A stretch of DNA of 42,595 nucleotides, taken from positions 1 through 42,595 of the forward strand of contig JABDMM010000072.1 of assembly GCA_013001465.1 (NCBI GenBank), given 5' to 3'. Below are positions 24,286 through 32,374 of this stretch, one piece after another. Source of the stretch: Chitinophagales bacterium. GTDB taxonomy: Bacteria; Bacteroidota; Bacteroidia; Chitinophagales; JABDMM01. The position numbers and the translations under genes were made by a program. Positions within the stretch are counted from its first letter, which is position 1. The number at the start of each line of letters is the position of its first letter. The notes under the pieces are model-generated. The model ran no database searches and was not told where the DNA came from. It worked only from the letters and a program-made list of their open reading frames with translations.

Positions 24286-25477
24286 AAACTTAATAAACAA
24301 CACCGGCTTTGAGTCCACTGCAATAAAAGACAGTGGTTTGGGATCAACAGCACACCTACCTCCTATTTTCGCAACCTCCACTTTCGTATACGAATCTCCT
24401 GAGGAGATCATGAAAGTCTTCAAGAATGAAAAAGAAGCCTATATCTACACACGTTGGGATAACCCGACTGTTAACTTTGTTGAGGAAAAAATTGCAGCAT
24501 TAGCTACCCTGAACTCGGATATCAAAGGTAAAACACTTCTTTTTGCTTCTGGAATGGCTGCTATTTCAAGCTTGATCGATACCGTTGTCCATCCTGGCGA
24601 TACAGTACTCGCTCAGTCTAATATTTATGGTGGTAGTGTAGAATTATTTGATCTGTTGATGAAAGAAAAGGGTGTTAAAGTCGAATATCTTGACATGCAC
24701 GATCTTGAAACCCTTGAAAATCGTACACAAACTGCATCCCTTATTTACATCGAATCACCGTCAAACCCTACTATTAATGCTTATGACATTCAACAAATCT
24801 GCTCTATTGCTCACCAGAGTAATTGCAAAGTGGCAATCGATAATACACTAAGTACTCCATACCTTCAAAGACCGTTACAACTAGGCGTCGATTTTGAATT
24901 ACACTCCACAACAAAATACCTAAATGGCCACGGCACTGCTCTTGGTGGCGCCATGGTCACAACCGATAATAACTTTTATGAGAAATGCTGGAATTACAGG
25001 AAGTTGCATGGAGGAGTTTGTAGTCCTTTCGATGCTTGGTTGCTTAATAATGGTTTAAAAACACTGGCGATAAGAATGGAGAAGCATTGTGACAATTCGG
25101 AATTGATCGTAGAATTCCTAAACAAACGAAAAGAGGTGACACAAGTAAACTATCTTTCACTAAAGGATAAAAAGGACCACAAGATCGCTGAAAAGCAAAT
25201 GTATCGCTATGGTGGAGTATTATCCTTTGAACTCAAAGGAGGAATTCGAGCAGGGATCGATCTAATGAAAAATATCCGTTTTTGCACCCTAACTTCCACA
25301 CTTGGTACTCCAGATACCTTGATCAATCATCCTGCTTCAATGACCCATGTTAAAGTTAATGAAGAACAGAAATTGAGGTTTGGAATCACAGATGGACTGA
25401 TACGAATGTCTGTTGGTTTAGAAGATGTCAACGACATTATTGCAGACCTGGGTCAGGCCTTAGATTCTATCTCTTAA
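24275..25477 (+). CDS. PLP-dependent trans-sulfuration enzyme (Cys/Met metabolism family)
   Basis: 400 residues from the ATG at 24275. The PLP-binding Lys214 lies in HSTTKYLNGHG, Asp189 in AIDNT contacts the pyridine ring, and NHPASMTH plus the ITDGLIRMSVGLED ending are typical of cystathionine gamma-synthase, cystathionine lyases, methionine gamma-lyase and O-acylhomoserine sulfhydrylases. Which reaction it performs cannot be decided from these motifs. The upstream in-frame ATG at 24251 would add eight unrelated residues, so 24275 is preferred. It overlaps the sulfatase by 11 bases in another frame, which suggests translational coupling, and converges with fabD with a 4-base overlap. Confidence 0.9.
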   Translation: MKTKNLINNTGFESTAIKDSGLGSTAHLPPIFATSTFVYESPEEIMKVFKNEKEAYIYTRWDNPTVNFVEEKIAALATLNSDIKGKTLLFASGMAAISSLIDTVVHPGDTVLAQSNIYGGSVELFDLLMKEKGVKVEYLDMHDLETLENRTQTASLIYIESPSNPTINAYDIQQICSIAHQSNCKVAIDNTLSTPYLQRPLQLGVDFELHSTTKYLNGHGTALGGAMVTTDNNFYEKCWNYRKLHGGVCSPFDAWLLNNGLKTLAIRMEKHCDNSELIVEFLNKRKEVTQVNYLSLKDKKDHKIAEKQMYRYGGVLSFELKGGIRAGIDLMKNIRFCTLTSTLGTPDTLINHPASMTHVKVNEEQKLRFGITDGLIRMSVGLEDVNDIIADLGQALDSIS

Positions 25478-26349
25478 GCATGCTCTACCTCTGCAGAGCG
25501 ATCGATCTTTTTGATCAAGCCCTGGAGGACTTTACCGGGTCCTACCTCTGTAAAAGAAGTTGCACCATCTGCGATCATCGATTGGACTGAATGGGTCCAG
25601 CGCACTGGATTGGTAAGCTGCTTAATCAAATTCTCCTTGATTGCATCGGGGTCCTGAACAGCCCTGGCATTGTAATTCTGATATATCGGACAAATTGGTT
25701 GGTTGAATTCAACACTTCCAATTGCTTCAGCCAATTTTACTTCAGCAGACTTCATTAATGGAGAATGAAAAGCACCGCCAACATTAAGAATAATTACTCT
25801 CTTAGCTCCAGCCTCCTTCAACAGTCTCTCTCCCTTCTGTATACCTTTTACAGAACCTGAAACTACAAGCTGACCGGGTGAGTTATAGTTGGCAGCTACG
25901 ACGACCTCGTCATCTATAGTAGAAAGCACCTGCTCGATAGCATTTTCATCTAATCCCAAAACAGCTGCCATAGTAGAGGGATTCATTTCACAGGCTTCCT
26001 GCATAGCATTTGCGCGAAGCTGCACCAGTTTCAAACCATCATCGAATGAAAGACATTTGTTTGCAACCAGGGCTGAAAATTCACCTAATGAGTGACCAGC
26101 TACCATATCAGGCACAAAATCATCCATGACACTAGCTGTAATAACAGAATGTACAAAGACTGCAGGTTGTGTTACTTCTGTTTGCTTAAGGTCCTCCTCA
26201 GAACCATTGAACATGACATCCGAGAGTTTAAAGCCAAGAATTGCATCTGCTTTGTCAAACATCGCTTTAGCATTACTGGATTCATCATACAAATCTTTGC
26301 CCATCCCTGGGAATTGCGATCCCTGACCGGGAAATACATATGCTTTCAT
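25474..26349 (-). CDS. fabD: Malonyl-CoA:ACP transacylase FabD
   Basis: 291 residues. GQGSQFPGMG (8-17) begins the fold, the nucleophile is Ser87 in AGHSLGE, the carboxylate-binding Arg112 lies in QLRANAM, and the catalytic His195 is in GGAFHSPLM. It loads malonate from CoA onto acyl carrier protein for fatty-acid synthesis in the cytosol. It is last in a tight reverse-strand operon, five bases after folE. Other fab genes are absent from the window. Confidence 0.96.
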   Translation of the reverse strand: MKAYVFPGQGSQFPGMGKDLYDESSNAKAMFDKADAILGFKLSDVMFNGSEEDLKQTEVTQPAVFVHSVITASVMDDFVPDMVAGHSLGEFSALVANKCLSFDDGLKLVQLRANAMQEACEMNPSTMAAVLGLDENAIEQVLSTIDDEVVVAANYNSPGQLVVSGSVKGIQKGERLLKEAGAKRVIILNVGGAFHSPLMKSAEVKLAEAIGSVEFNQPICPIYQNYNARAVQDPDAIKENLIKQLTNPVRWTHSVQSMIADGATSFTEVGPGKVLQGLIKKIDRSAEVEHA

Positions 26350-26354
26350 AAGAT

Positions 26355-26972
26355 CTAACTAAGTTTCGATGAAATTAAACTAATAAACTCACTTCTGGTA
26401 CTGTTATTTTCAAACTCACCAGTAAATGCAGATGTTGTTGTAACGGAGTTTTGCTTTTCGACTCCACGCATCATCATACAAAGATGCTTCGCCTCAACTA
26501 CAACTGCAACTCCAAGAGGATTTAACGTTTTCTGGATCACGTCCCTGATCTGGCATGTGAGTCTCTCCTGAACTTGTAAGCGTCTGGCGAAAACATCTAC
26601 AACTCGGGCGATTTTACTGAGACCTGTGATGTACCTATCAGGAATATACGCAACATGAGCTCTGCCATAAAAAGGAAGCATATGATGCTCGCACATCGAG
26701 TACAGCTCAATATCTTTTACTATTACCATTTCGCTATGAGCTTCTTCAAAAATTGCAGATCTTAAGATCTCACCTGCGTCTATTTCGTAACCTTGAGTCA
26801 TGAAATGCATTGCTCTAGCAACTCTGAGAGGGGTTTTTACTAAGCCTTCCCGCTTGGCATCTTCACCTGTTAACTCGAGTATTTCTTTATACAATTCCGT
26901 CATTCGGCTAACAGAATCCTCGTTAAAATTATCCTCTCGTTTATATAAAATATTGAATTCCTGATCTAACAT
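26355..26972 (-). CDS. folE: GTP cyclohydrolase I FolE
   Basis: 205 residues. The zinc site is formed by Cys94 and His97 in [12 protein letters not shown] and Cys165 in [19 protein letters not shown] and RLQVQERLT are family signatures. It converts GTP to 7,8-dihydroneopterin triphosphate, the shared precursor of folates and of 7-deazapurines such as queuosine. It is ten bases downstream of queD, whose product uses the FolE product, and five bases upstream of fabD. Confidence 0.96.
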   Translation of the reverse strand: MLDQEFNILYKREDNFNEDSVSRMTELYKEILELTGEDAKREGLVKTPLRVARAMHFMTQGYEIDAGEILRSAIFEEAHSEMVIVKDIELYSMCEHHMLPFYGRAHVAYIPDRYITGLSKIARVVDVFARRLQVQERLTCQIRDVIQKTLNPLGVAVVVEAKHLCMMMRGVEKQNSVTTTSAFTGEFENNSTRSEFISLISSKLS

Positions 26973-26982
26973 ATTGTAATTT

Positions 26983-27387
26983 TTATTCTCCGTAATATTC
27001 TACAAAAATATTTTCTGTTTCAACAAGCTTCACGCAATGAAGTTTGCAATTTAGAAGATGGGGTTGAATTTTTTGCCATATTATCTTCACTAAATTTTCG
27101 GATGTTGGTTGCACATCCTTAAGAAATGGTACATCCATGTTCATATTCTTGTGATCAAGAACATCAACAATCTCTTTCTTTAAGATCTTGCTTAAGTGAT
27201 GCGCATTCATTAAAAATCCACTTTCGTCAGGCTCTCCTTTAACTGTGACAAAAAGGTCGTAATTATGACCGTGCCAGTTCGCATTGGCACACTTTCCATA
27301 AACTTCCAGATTTTTGCTCTCCGACCAATCCTCATTATATAAGCGGTGCGCAGCATTAAAGTGTTCCTTTCTCGTTAAATATACCAT
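26983..27387 (-). CDS. queD: 6-carboxy-5,6,7,8-tetrahydropterin synthase QueD
   Basis: 134 residues from the ATG at 27387. The zinc-binding histidines are His14 (NAAHRL), His39 and His41 (WHGHNY); Cys33 in G-K-C is the catalytic cysteine. It converts dihydroneopterin triphosphate, made by FolE, to 6-carboxytetrahydropterin on the way to preQ0 and queuosine. The neighbouring folE supports this over a sepiapterin-type role. The frame is open to an ATG at 27417, but that extension contains the promoter element and lacks homology, so the internal ATG is preferred. queE and queC are not in the window. Confidence 0.92.
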   Translation of the reverse strand: MVYLTRKEHFNAAHRLYNEDWSESKNLEVYGKCANANWHGHNYDLFVTVKGEPDESGFLMNAHHLSKILKKEIVDVLDHKNMNMDVPFLKDVQPTSENLVKIIWQKIQPHLLNCKLHCVKLVETENIFVEYYGE

Positions 27388-27392
27388 CCTTA

Positions 27393-27400
27393 CAAAGATA
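27393..27400 (-). promoter_or_regulatory. Bacteroidota -7 promoter element for queD-folE-fabD
   Basis: Reverse-strand TATCTTTG matches TAnnTTTG exactly and ends five bases before the queD ATG at 27387, predicting a leaderless or nearly leaderless operon mRNA. Confidence 0.55.
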
Positions 27401-27477
27401 ATTAAACAAGTAATCATTATTAACGTTCAGCTAATAGCACTGAATTGAAGTGCTTTCACTAACTTTATAAGCATACC

Positions 27478-27990
27478 ATGCATACAGATACTATTAAAAA
27501 TGTGCGCAGAGCAGAGGAATTGTTCATCTCGAGAGTCAAGAAAAAAGGCGCCTTCAGAATGTTCATGTTAAAAGAACTGCCGTTAGCATTCCTTGTTGGT
27601 TTAAAACTCAATTCTATCGATCATAAAACCTGCAAGATCGATGTTCCTTATCGATGGATCAATAAGAATCCGTTTCGATCTGTTTATTTTCCATGCCTTG
27701 CAATGGCAGGTGAAATGAGTACCGGCTTAATGGCAATGGCAAAGGTTCAAGGATACAAACCTTCAATCGCACTTCTGGTCGTAGGATTGGAAGCTACTTT
27801 TACTAAGAAAGCTACAGGCATTACTACATTTACATGTGAAGAAGGTGAGCATCTTGACAAAGTCATTCAGGAAGTCATTTCTACCGGGGAAGCTCGCACC
27901 TTAACAATGAATACAATTGGTCATAACGAAGAAGGAGAAGAAGTTGCAAGCTTTAGAGTAAAATGGTCATTTAAGCAAAGAAGTAAATAA
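27478..27990 (+). CDS. DUF4442 hotdog-fold protein
   Basis: 170 residues matching the DUF4442 family, a hotdog (thioesterase-like) fold: a helical N-terminus, then I-D-V-P-Y-R-W-I-N-K-N-P-F and the long hydrophobic helix CLAMAGEMSTGLMAM, then alternating beta strands. Members may act on acyl thioesters, but none is well characterised to my knowledge. The helix keeps an A-G-E-M-S-T-G pattern seen in the family. It is divergent from queD, with about 90 bases between start codons. Confidence 0.85.
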   Translation: MHTDTIKNVRRAEELFISRVKKKGAFRMFMLKELPLAFLVGLKLNSIDHKTCKIDVPYRWINKNPFRSVYFPCLAMAGEMSTGLMAMAKVQGYKPSIALLVVGLEATFTKKATGITTFTCEEGEHLDKVIQEVISTGEARTLTMNTIGHNEEGEEVASFRVKWSFKQRSK

Positions 27991-28001
27991 TCACTAGTGA
28001 T
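27990..28001. repeat. 12-bp perfect palindrome between convergent genes
   Basis: ATCACTAGTGAT lies directly at the DUF4442 stop codon and nine bases before the end of the convergent membrane-protein gene. There is no T run, so it is not a typical terminator. Confidence 0.4.
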
Positions 28002-28010
28002 CATCTAAGA

Positions 28011-28343
28011 TCAAGAAAGTTTACTGATCAGCTTTTTAGGATTAAATCGACCGAAAATCCTCTTTTCAAAATTCCAGAAAAACGTGAACTGACCGAAAAT
28101 TCGTCCGAATATCAAAAGTAAGATCTTATAAAAGAACAACGTAACTCCGATCCGAAGCAAGTAATTGTACGGAACTTGTATTGTTGCGAGATCAAGCTGA
28201 ATATATTGGAAAAACAATTTTCGTGTTAACATAGCTGATGAGCCTGTTAATGCAAAAACAAGAAAAATAACCGCCAACTGTTGGTTAGTTTCAATTTCCC
28301 ATTTGTCTTTGAGTCGGATAAAATACCTTTGAAACATATTCAT
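28011..28343 (-). CDS. DUF6787-like inner-membrane protein
   Basis: 110 residues from the ATG at 28343. Two membrane helices (about 20-36 and 59-80) are joined by a short loop, with basic ends (LKDKWEI near the N-terminus; RRFNPKKL-like tail). The K-W-x-I-x-x-N-x-Q-L-x-V-I-F-x-V-F-A-x-T-G-S pattern matches a small Bacteroidota membrane family that I recall as DUF6787, sometimes mislabelled as prolipoprotein diacylglyceryl transferase; the catalytic features of that enzyme are absent. The frame is open to 28364, but a promoter element occupies that extension. Function unknown. Confidence 0.78.
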   Translation of the reverse strand: MNMFQRYFIRLKDKWEIETNQQLAVIFLVFALTGSSAMLTRKLFFQYIQLDLATIQVPYNYLLRIGVTLFFYKILLLIFGRIFGQFTFFWNFEKRIFGRFNPKKLISKLS

Positions 28344-28348
28344 TATTG

Positions 28349-28356
28349 CAAAAGTA
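28349..28356 (-). promoter_or_regulatory. Bacteroidota -7 promoter element for the DUF6787-like gene
   Basis: Reverse-strand TACTTTTG matches TAnnTTTG exactly, five bases before the ATG at 28343. The surrounding bases (TTTTGCAA) are the same as at the nucleotidase promoter. Confidence 0.55.
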
Positions 28357-28629
28357 CATGACATTTAATGAAATACCGAAAAAGTAAAGAGTAAATCTAT
28401 TGAGATGGGGATCTACGGGCTTCGTTAAAAAGCGAAAACGCAGAAGAAATTAATCCCCTACGTTTTCATGGCTGCTGTCAAAACCAAAACCCTAAGAAAA
28501 ATTGTGCAGCTGATATAATTAAACGCAAACAATTTAAAATATGTTGCATTTTAATATATAATTTTTACTATTTTTACATTTACTTATCAAAGTAAATACT
28601 AATAGTTTACTAAAGGATAATTTAACCAA

Positions 28630-28806
28630 ATGACTGTCAAGCATATAAAGGTAATTGCCGGGATAGTTGCCATTGGAATAGGGCTATCGATTTTCTTTGT
28701 AATTATGAATTCGATCTCTGTATCTATATGGGTCCTTCTTTTCTCCCTGTTTCTTATTATCACAGGAATTCAGTTTATCCTGGATTCAATTGAAGTACAC
28801 GACTAA
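28630..28806 (+). CDS. Two-helix membrane mini-protein
   Basis: A 58-residue reading frame from ATG 28630 to TAA 28804-28806. It encodes MTVKHIKVIAGIVAIGIGLS, then a first hydrophobic helix continuing to about 26, a short polar turn (MNSISVS), and a second helix at about 34-50, ending in I-E-V-H-D. AAAGGA lies 12 bases upstream of the ATG as a possible ribosome site. Codon use and clean two-helix topology support a real gene. Function is unknown. It is preceded by about 265 bases in which I see no other gene. Confidence 0.65.
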   Translation: MTVKHIKVIAGIVAIGIGLSIFFVIMNSISVSIWVLLFSLFLIITGIQFILDSIEVHD

Positions 28807-28847
28807 CTTTCACACTTTAGGTTAAACTTAGTAGTCACATTTCGCAT

Positions 28848-28868
28848 ACTTATTCGTACACTTATTCG
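28848..28868 (+). repeat. Short direct repeat upstream of the MBOAT gene
   Basis: ACTTATTCG occurs twice with a 12-base period, about 90-110 bases before the MBOAT start. It could be a regulator site; no other evidence. Confidence 0.35.
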
Positions 28869-28959
28869 GATTCAAATGATATCTTAGCTTTTTTTGCAAA
28901 ACGTACTGAAAATCACCTTAAAGTAATAATCGAAATTATCCCCGAAGCGCACCCAATCC

Positions 28960-30351
28960 ATGTTATTTAATACTTTTCTATACTTTATCTTTCTTTTCGC
29001 TTTCCTGGTGATATTTTATATACTGGCACGAAATGATTGGAAGAAAGGTCTAATTCTACTATCCAGCTATGGTTTTTATGCTTATTGGGATTATCGGTTC
29101 TGCTTTCTTCTTCTAGGTCTTTCACTTTTGACTTATCTGCTTGCAGGTAGAATAGAAAAAAACAGAGATGCCTCAGCTCCTTTAGTCATAGGTATCGCAG
29201 TAAATCTGTTAGCGCTTTTAATATTCAGATACTTTAATTTCTTTATCGAAAGTTTTGAAGTAGCACTTGGCTTGAACAGCGGTCTCGGGTATATTGAACG
29301 CAATCTTATCTTTCCCGTTGGTGTTTCTTTTTACACACTGCAATCCATCGCATACCTTATCGATGTAAAAAAACAAAGAACTGAACGGGCAAATTTGCTA
29401 GATACTTTGGTTTATATCGCTTTCTTCCCAAAACTAGTCGCTGGTCCGTTGGTGAGATCCTATAGTTTTCTTCCACAGTTAAAATCCCCTTTAAAAGCGA
29501 ACAGACAACAGGTAGAATCCGGAGCATTCCTGATCGTGATCGGACTTTTTAGAAAAGTATTGATCGCTGACCCTGCCGGAAAATATGTAGACAACATCTT
29601 TAAACAACCTGAATATTTCTTAGGTCCGGAAATACTATGTGCTTTGTTTCTGTTTGCCATTCAGATCTACGCAGACTTTTCTGCTTATACCTTCATCGCA
29701 AGAGGTTCTGCAAAACTCATGGGTATTGAAATGATGCGAAATTTTAAATTTCCATTATTCTCTCGCAATATTATTGACTTCTGGCAGCGGTGGCATATTT
29801 CTTTTGCGGAATGGTTCAAGGATTATCTCTATTTACCTTTGAATAATAATAATTTAACGATCTCATTCATACCGTTGCTTATAACAGCGCTTATAGCTGG
29901 ATTCTGGCATGGTGCAGATTGGAATTTTCTAATTTTTGGATTGTATCATGGATTAGTGATCTGGATCACTTCTAAAGTTGTAAGTAACAACTACTCGAGT
30001 GGCATCACGATCAAGCTTTCCGATATTCCTGCTATTCTAATTACCTTTTTTGTTGTCCTGATTGGCTGGTTTTTTTACAGGATCGACGATCTAAGCGATC
30101 TACCTATTATTATGGATAAATTTCAAAACTGGGAAAGTAGTGAAGTGAGTATGACCATGGTCCAGATCACATTAGTGTTTGTTGTCACTGTGATCATACT
30201 TGAAATATTCGAACACTTATATCAAATTAAAAAATCAAAACTTATCAATAACAAGTATGTAAGATTAGGCGCAATGCTGGCTATTTTTGGAATGACGCTA
30301 CTCTATATGTTCCAAACAGAACCATCCGCGTTCATCTATTTCCACTTTTAA
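28960..30351 (+). CDS. MBOAT-family membrane O-acyltransferase
   Basis: 463 residues with about ten membrane helices. The MBOAT signature is clear: FPLFSRNIIDFWQRWHISF with EWFKDYLYLPL downstream, and GFWHGADWNF (about 313-322) followed by YHG, which contain the conserved histidines. It resembles AlgI/DltB-type proteins that pass acyl groups (usually acetyl) across the inner membrane to an extracytoplasmic acceptor. The following SGNH-type gene overlaps its stop codon (TAATG), the usual arrangement for a two-component surface-polymer O-acylation system. The polymer is unknown, as no biosynthesis cluster adjoins. Confidence 0.93.
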   Translation: MLFNTFLYFIFLFAFLVIFYILARNDWKKGLILLSSYGFYAYWDYRFCFLLLGLSLLTYLLAGRIEKNRDASAPLVIGIAVNLLALLIFRYFNFFIESFEVALGLNSGLGYIERNLIFPVGVSFYTLQSIAYLIDVKKQRTERANLLDTLVYIAFFPKLVAGPLVRSYSFLPQLKSPLKANRQQVESGAFLIVIGLFRKVLIADPAGKYVDNIFKQPEYFLGPEILCALFLFAIQIYADFSAYTFIARGSAKLMGIEMMRNFKFPLFSRNIIDFWQRWHISFAEWFKDYLYLPLNNNNLTISFIPLLITALIAGFWHGADWNFLIFGLYHGLVIWITSKVVSNNYSSGITIKLSDIPAILITFFVVLIGWFFYRIDDLSDLPIIMDKFQNWESSEVSMTMVQITLVFVVTVIILEIFEHLYQIKKSKLINNKYVRLGAMLAIFGMTLLYMFQTEPSAFIYFHF

Positions 30352-31436
30352 TGAAAAGGATCAAAGACATATTAATTTTAGGATTGACCTTCACTGTCAT
30401 GATGATAGCTCTCGAGTCGTATATCAAGTGGGCATTTGTTATGAGTGTTAGCCATTCGGATTATGATGAGACCATAGGAAGGATAAGAAGACCAAACATG
30501 AGGTATGTTTGGAACACTGAAGGGCTTGGAGTTAGGGAGTACAATTCATTTGGGTATCTCGGTCCGTCTTACGGGAAAGAGAAAAAAGACAACACCATTA
30601 GAGTAGCGCTCATTGGAGATTCTTTCGTAGAAGGCTTCCAGGTATTCGAGAGAAATCATTTCCGCTCTGTGCTCGAACGAACCCTCCAGAGTTATTTTCC
30701 GGATAAAACTATCGAAGTGTTAAATTTTGGTCGAAGTGGATTTAACGTTTGTAAAATGTATTGTTATCAACAGGATTTTGCTAGTCAGTTTTCTCCGGAT
30801 CTTTATGTCTACCTTATTGCAAACGAGGATTATGTTGAATTCAGCTCAGATCCGGTGCTTCCAACTTGCAACATTGTTAATGATTCCCTGGTTTTAGATT
30901 ATTCGTTCAGAGAGTCCCCCTATGTTCAAAAATACAACCGCTTCAAATTCCTGACTCAAAATTTTGCATCCCTGCAGATCGCCAGAAATTGTTTTGCTCT
31001 TATCCAAAGAGGTAAACTACACAAGATCTTGCTTGACATTTCTTACAAAGCCAATTATCAGGGAATTCCGGAACTCAACGACTCAACAGTCCAATATTAT
31101 GCTAACCTTACCTCCATGTTATTCGACAGGCTCGATCCTCAAAGAACAATGATATTTAACAGAAGCGAGGATTCCTTAATTTTCGAGCCTATAAGAGACT
31201 ACTACGATCAAAAGAGTTTTGTTTTACATGACATTGAAGACACTATCAGCGTTCTTGTTAATAGTGGAATTGAAACCAGAACATGGTATTCAAAACATTG
31301 GAATTCTGAAACCAAAGGCTTGAGAGGCCACTGGAATTACGAATCTCATAATACAATTGGAATATATCTCGCCAAAAAGATCCGCAGATTTATTAAAAGA
31401 AACGGAATAGTTACTGAAGAGAATTCTTCTCCTTGA
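30351..31436 (+). CDS. SGNH/GDSL-like hydrolase, partner of MBOAT
   Basis: 361 residues with an N-terminal membrane segment (about 7-25) that places the rest outside the cytoplasm. The nucleophile motif is G89-D-S91-F-V-E-G, and N-F-G-R-S-G-F-N is a block II-like segment. Near the C-terminus GHWNYESH holds candidate catalytic His residues (327 or 333), but the Asp normally two residues before the first His is Arg325. The role expected from the context is final transfer of acyl groups to a surface polymer, as AlgJ/AlgX-type proteins do. Its last 26 bases overlap the convergent DUF4340 gene. Confidence 0.85.
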   Translation: MKRIKDILILGLTFTVMMIALESYIKWAFVMSVSHSDYDETIGRIRRPNMRYVWNTEGLGVREYNSFGYLGPSYGKEKKDNTIRVALIGDSFVEGFQVFERNHFRSVLERTLQSYFPDKTIEVLNFGRSGFNVCKMYCYQQDFASQFSPDLYVYLIANEDYVEFSSDPVLPTCNIVNDSLVLDYSFRESPYVQKYNRFKFLTQNFASLQIARNCFALIQRGKLHKILLDISYKANYQGIPELNDSTVQYYANLTSMLFDRLDPQRTMIFNRSEDSLIFEPIRDYYDQKSFVLHDIEDTISVLVNSGIETRTWYSKHWNSETKGLRGHWNYESHNTIGIYLAKKIRRFIKRNGIVTEENSSP

Positions 31437-32364
31437 AAAACTTCTTCCCCTTAAACAATTTAGCAAATACACCACTCCCATTACTTTTAAACATTGTCTG
31501 CATATTTGCTGAAGACTGCATGTAATACTCTTCTTCTTCCTGATAGACTTTTATTGTGACTTCCTCCATATTGGTACCGGATAATTTCAACTGAAAATCA
31601 GGCTCACGAATCACCTTATATTCATCCGCGAAATCTGGCATCTTCCTTTTGCTCACCTCCTGCAGGTAAGCTTCCGTTTTATCTGTATCTATTTTCAAAT
31701 CTCCAATATACCAGGCACTGTCCCTCTTATAAATTGCAAAGCTGCTATCTGAAGGATACTCAAACTCAATCCTACTGATATTGTCTTTTTCAGCTTTTAT
31801 AAATGTGTTATCCCTAAAGCTACCGATAGCCTGATTAAACGTGATCGGTAAAAAACCTTCTGTTACTAAAACTTCATTTGAATTGTTAAACCGTATATAT
31901 GAGAGCCCGCTTGGTTGTTGCTGCTGCATCGCAGATGGGTTTTGAACGAAGCTTAATTTTCCAATATACAGATCCAGTATTTCTTTCCCTCTTTCATAAA
32001 CAACAACCCTGCTCCCACTGCTATCGTCAACTTCATATTCCATCCATTTGTCTTTCTGAGTTGAAACAACTCTGTCGATCTTGAGATTAGACAATTCGTA
32101 GATCATTGCTTTCACTCGTGACCGTTGTGCTTTAAAATTTTTATCACCGGTACCTAACATCCATTGGTCTTTCTCCTTTACGAATTTTAACTCCTGATGA
32201 TCCTGTGCTTTGGTATACAGCTTGATCTCATTAACTTTTGCCGTATCCATAATGATTTCAGGAATTTTATAGTTTTTCTCACGTTGCGGTGACTTAACAT
32301 TTTTTAATAAGAAATATCCACCAGCCAGAATTATTAATATTATTAATAAGTAACTGTTCTTCAT
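31411..32364 (-). CDS. DUF4340 protein of the Gld-type ABC operon
   Basis: 317 residues. One N-terminal membrane helix (about 4-20) anchors a large periplasmic beta-rich domain of the DUF4340 type, with an early E-I-K-L-Y...W-M-L motif and repeated strand pairs. DUF4340 proteins commonly follow GldG-like genes and are presumed accessory subunits of that transporter. It is last in the operon, ten bases after gldG, and converges with the SGNH gene with a 26-base overlap and no visible terminator. The biochemical role is unknown. Confidence 0.85.
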   Translation of the reverse strand: MKNSYLLIILIILAGGYFLLKNVKSPQREKNYKIPEIIMDTAKVNEIKLYTKAQDHQELKFVKEKDQWMLGTGDKNFKAQRSRVKAMIYELSNLKIDRVVSTQKDKWMEYEVDDSSGSRVVVYERGKEILDLYIGKLSFVQNPSAMQQQQPSGLSYIRFNNSNEVLVTEGFLPITFNQAIGSFRDNTFIKAEKDNISRIEFEYPSDSSFAIYKRDSAWYIGDLKIDTDKTEAYLQEVSKRKMPDFADEYKVIREPDFQLKLSGTNMEEVTIKVYQEEEEYYMQSSANMQTMFKSNGSGVFAKLFKGKKFFKEKNSLQ

Positions 32365-32374
32365 TAGTAAATCT

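Noticed and set aside
22681-25477. Polysaccharide utilisation locus around the sulfatase
   Set aside because: No SusC/SusD pair, glycoside hydrolase, sensor or sulfatase maturase is present nearby.
27388-27417. Ten-residue extension of QueD
   Set aside because: The segment contains an exact promoter element and lies before the normal N-terminus of the family.
28365-28629. Possible tRNA or small RNA in the gap before the mini-protein
   Set aside because: No cloverleaf, no strong hairpin with T run, and no recognisable RNA motif could be found by reading both strands.
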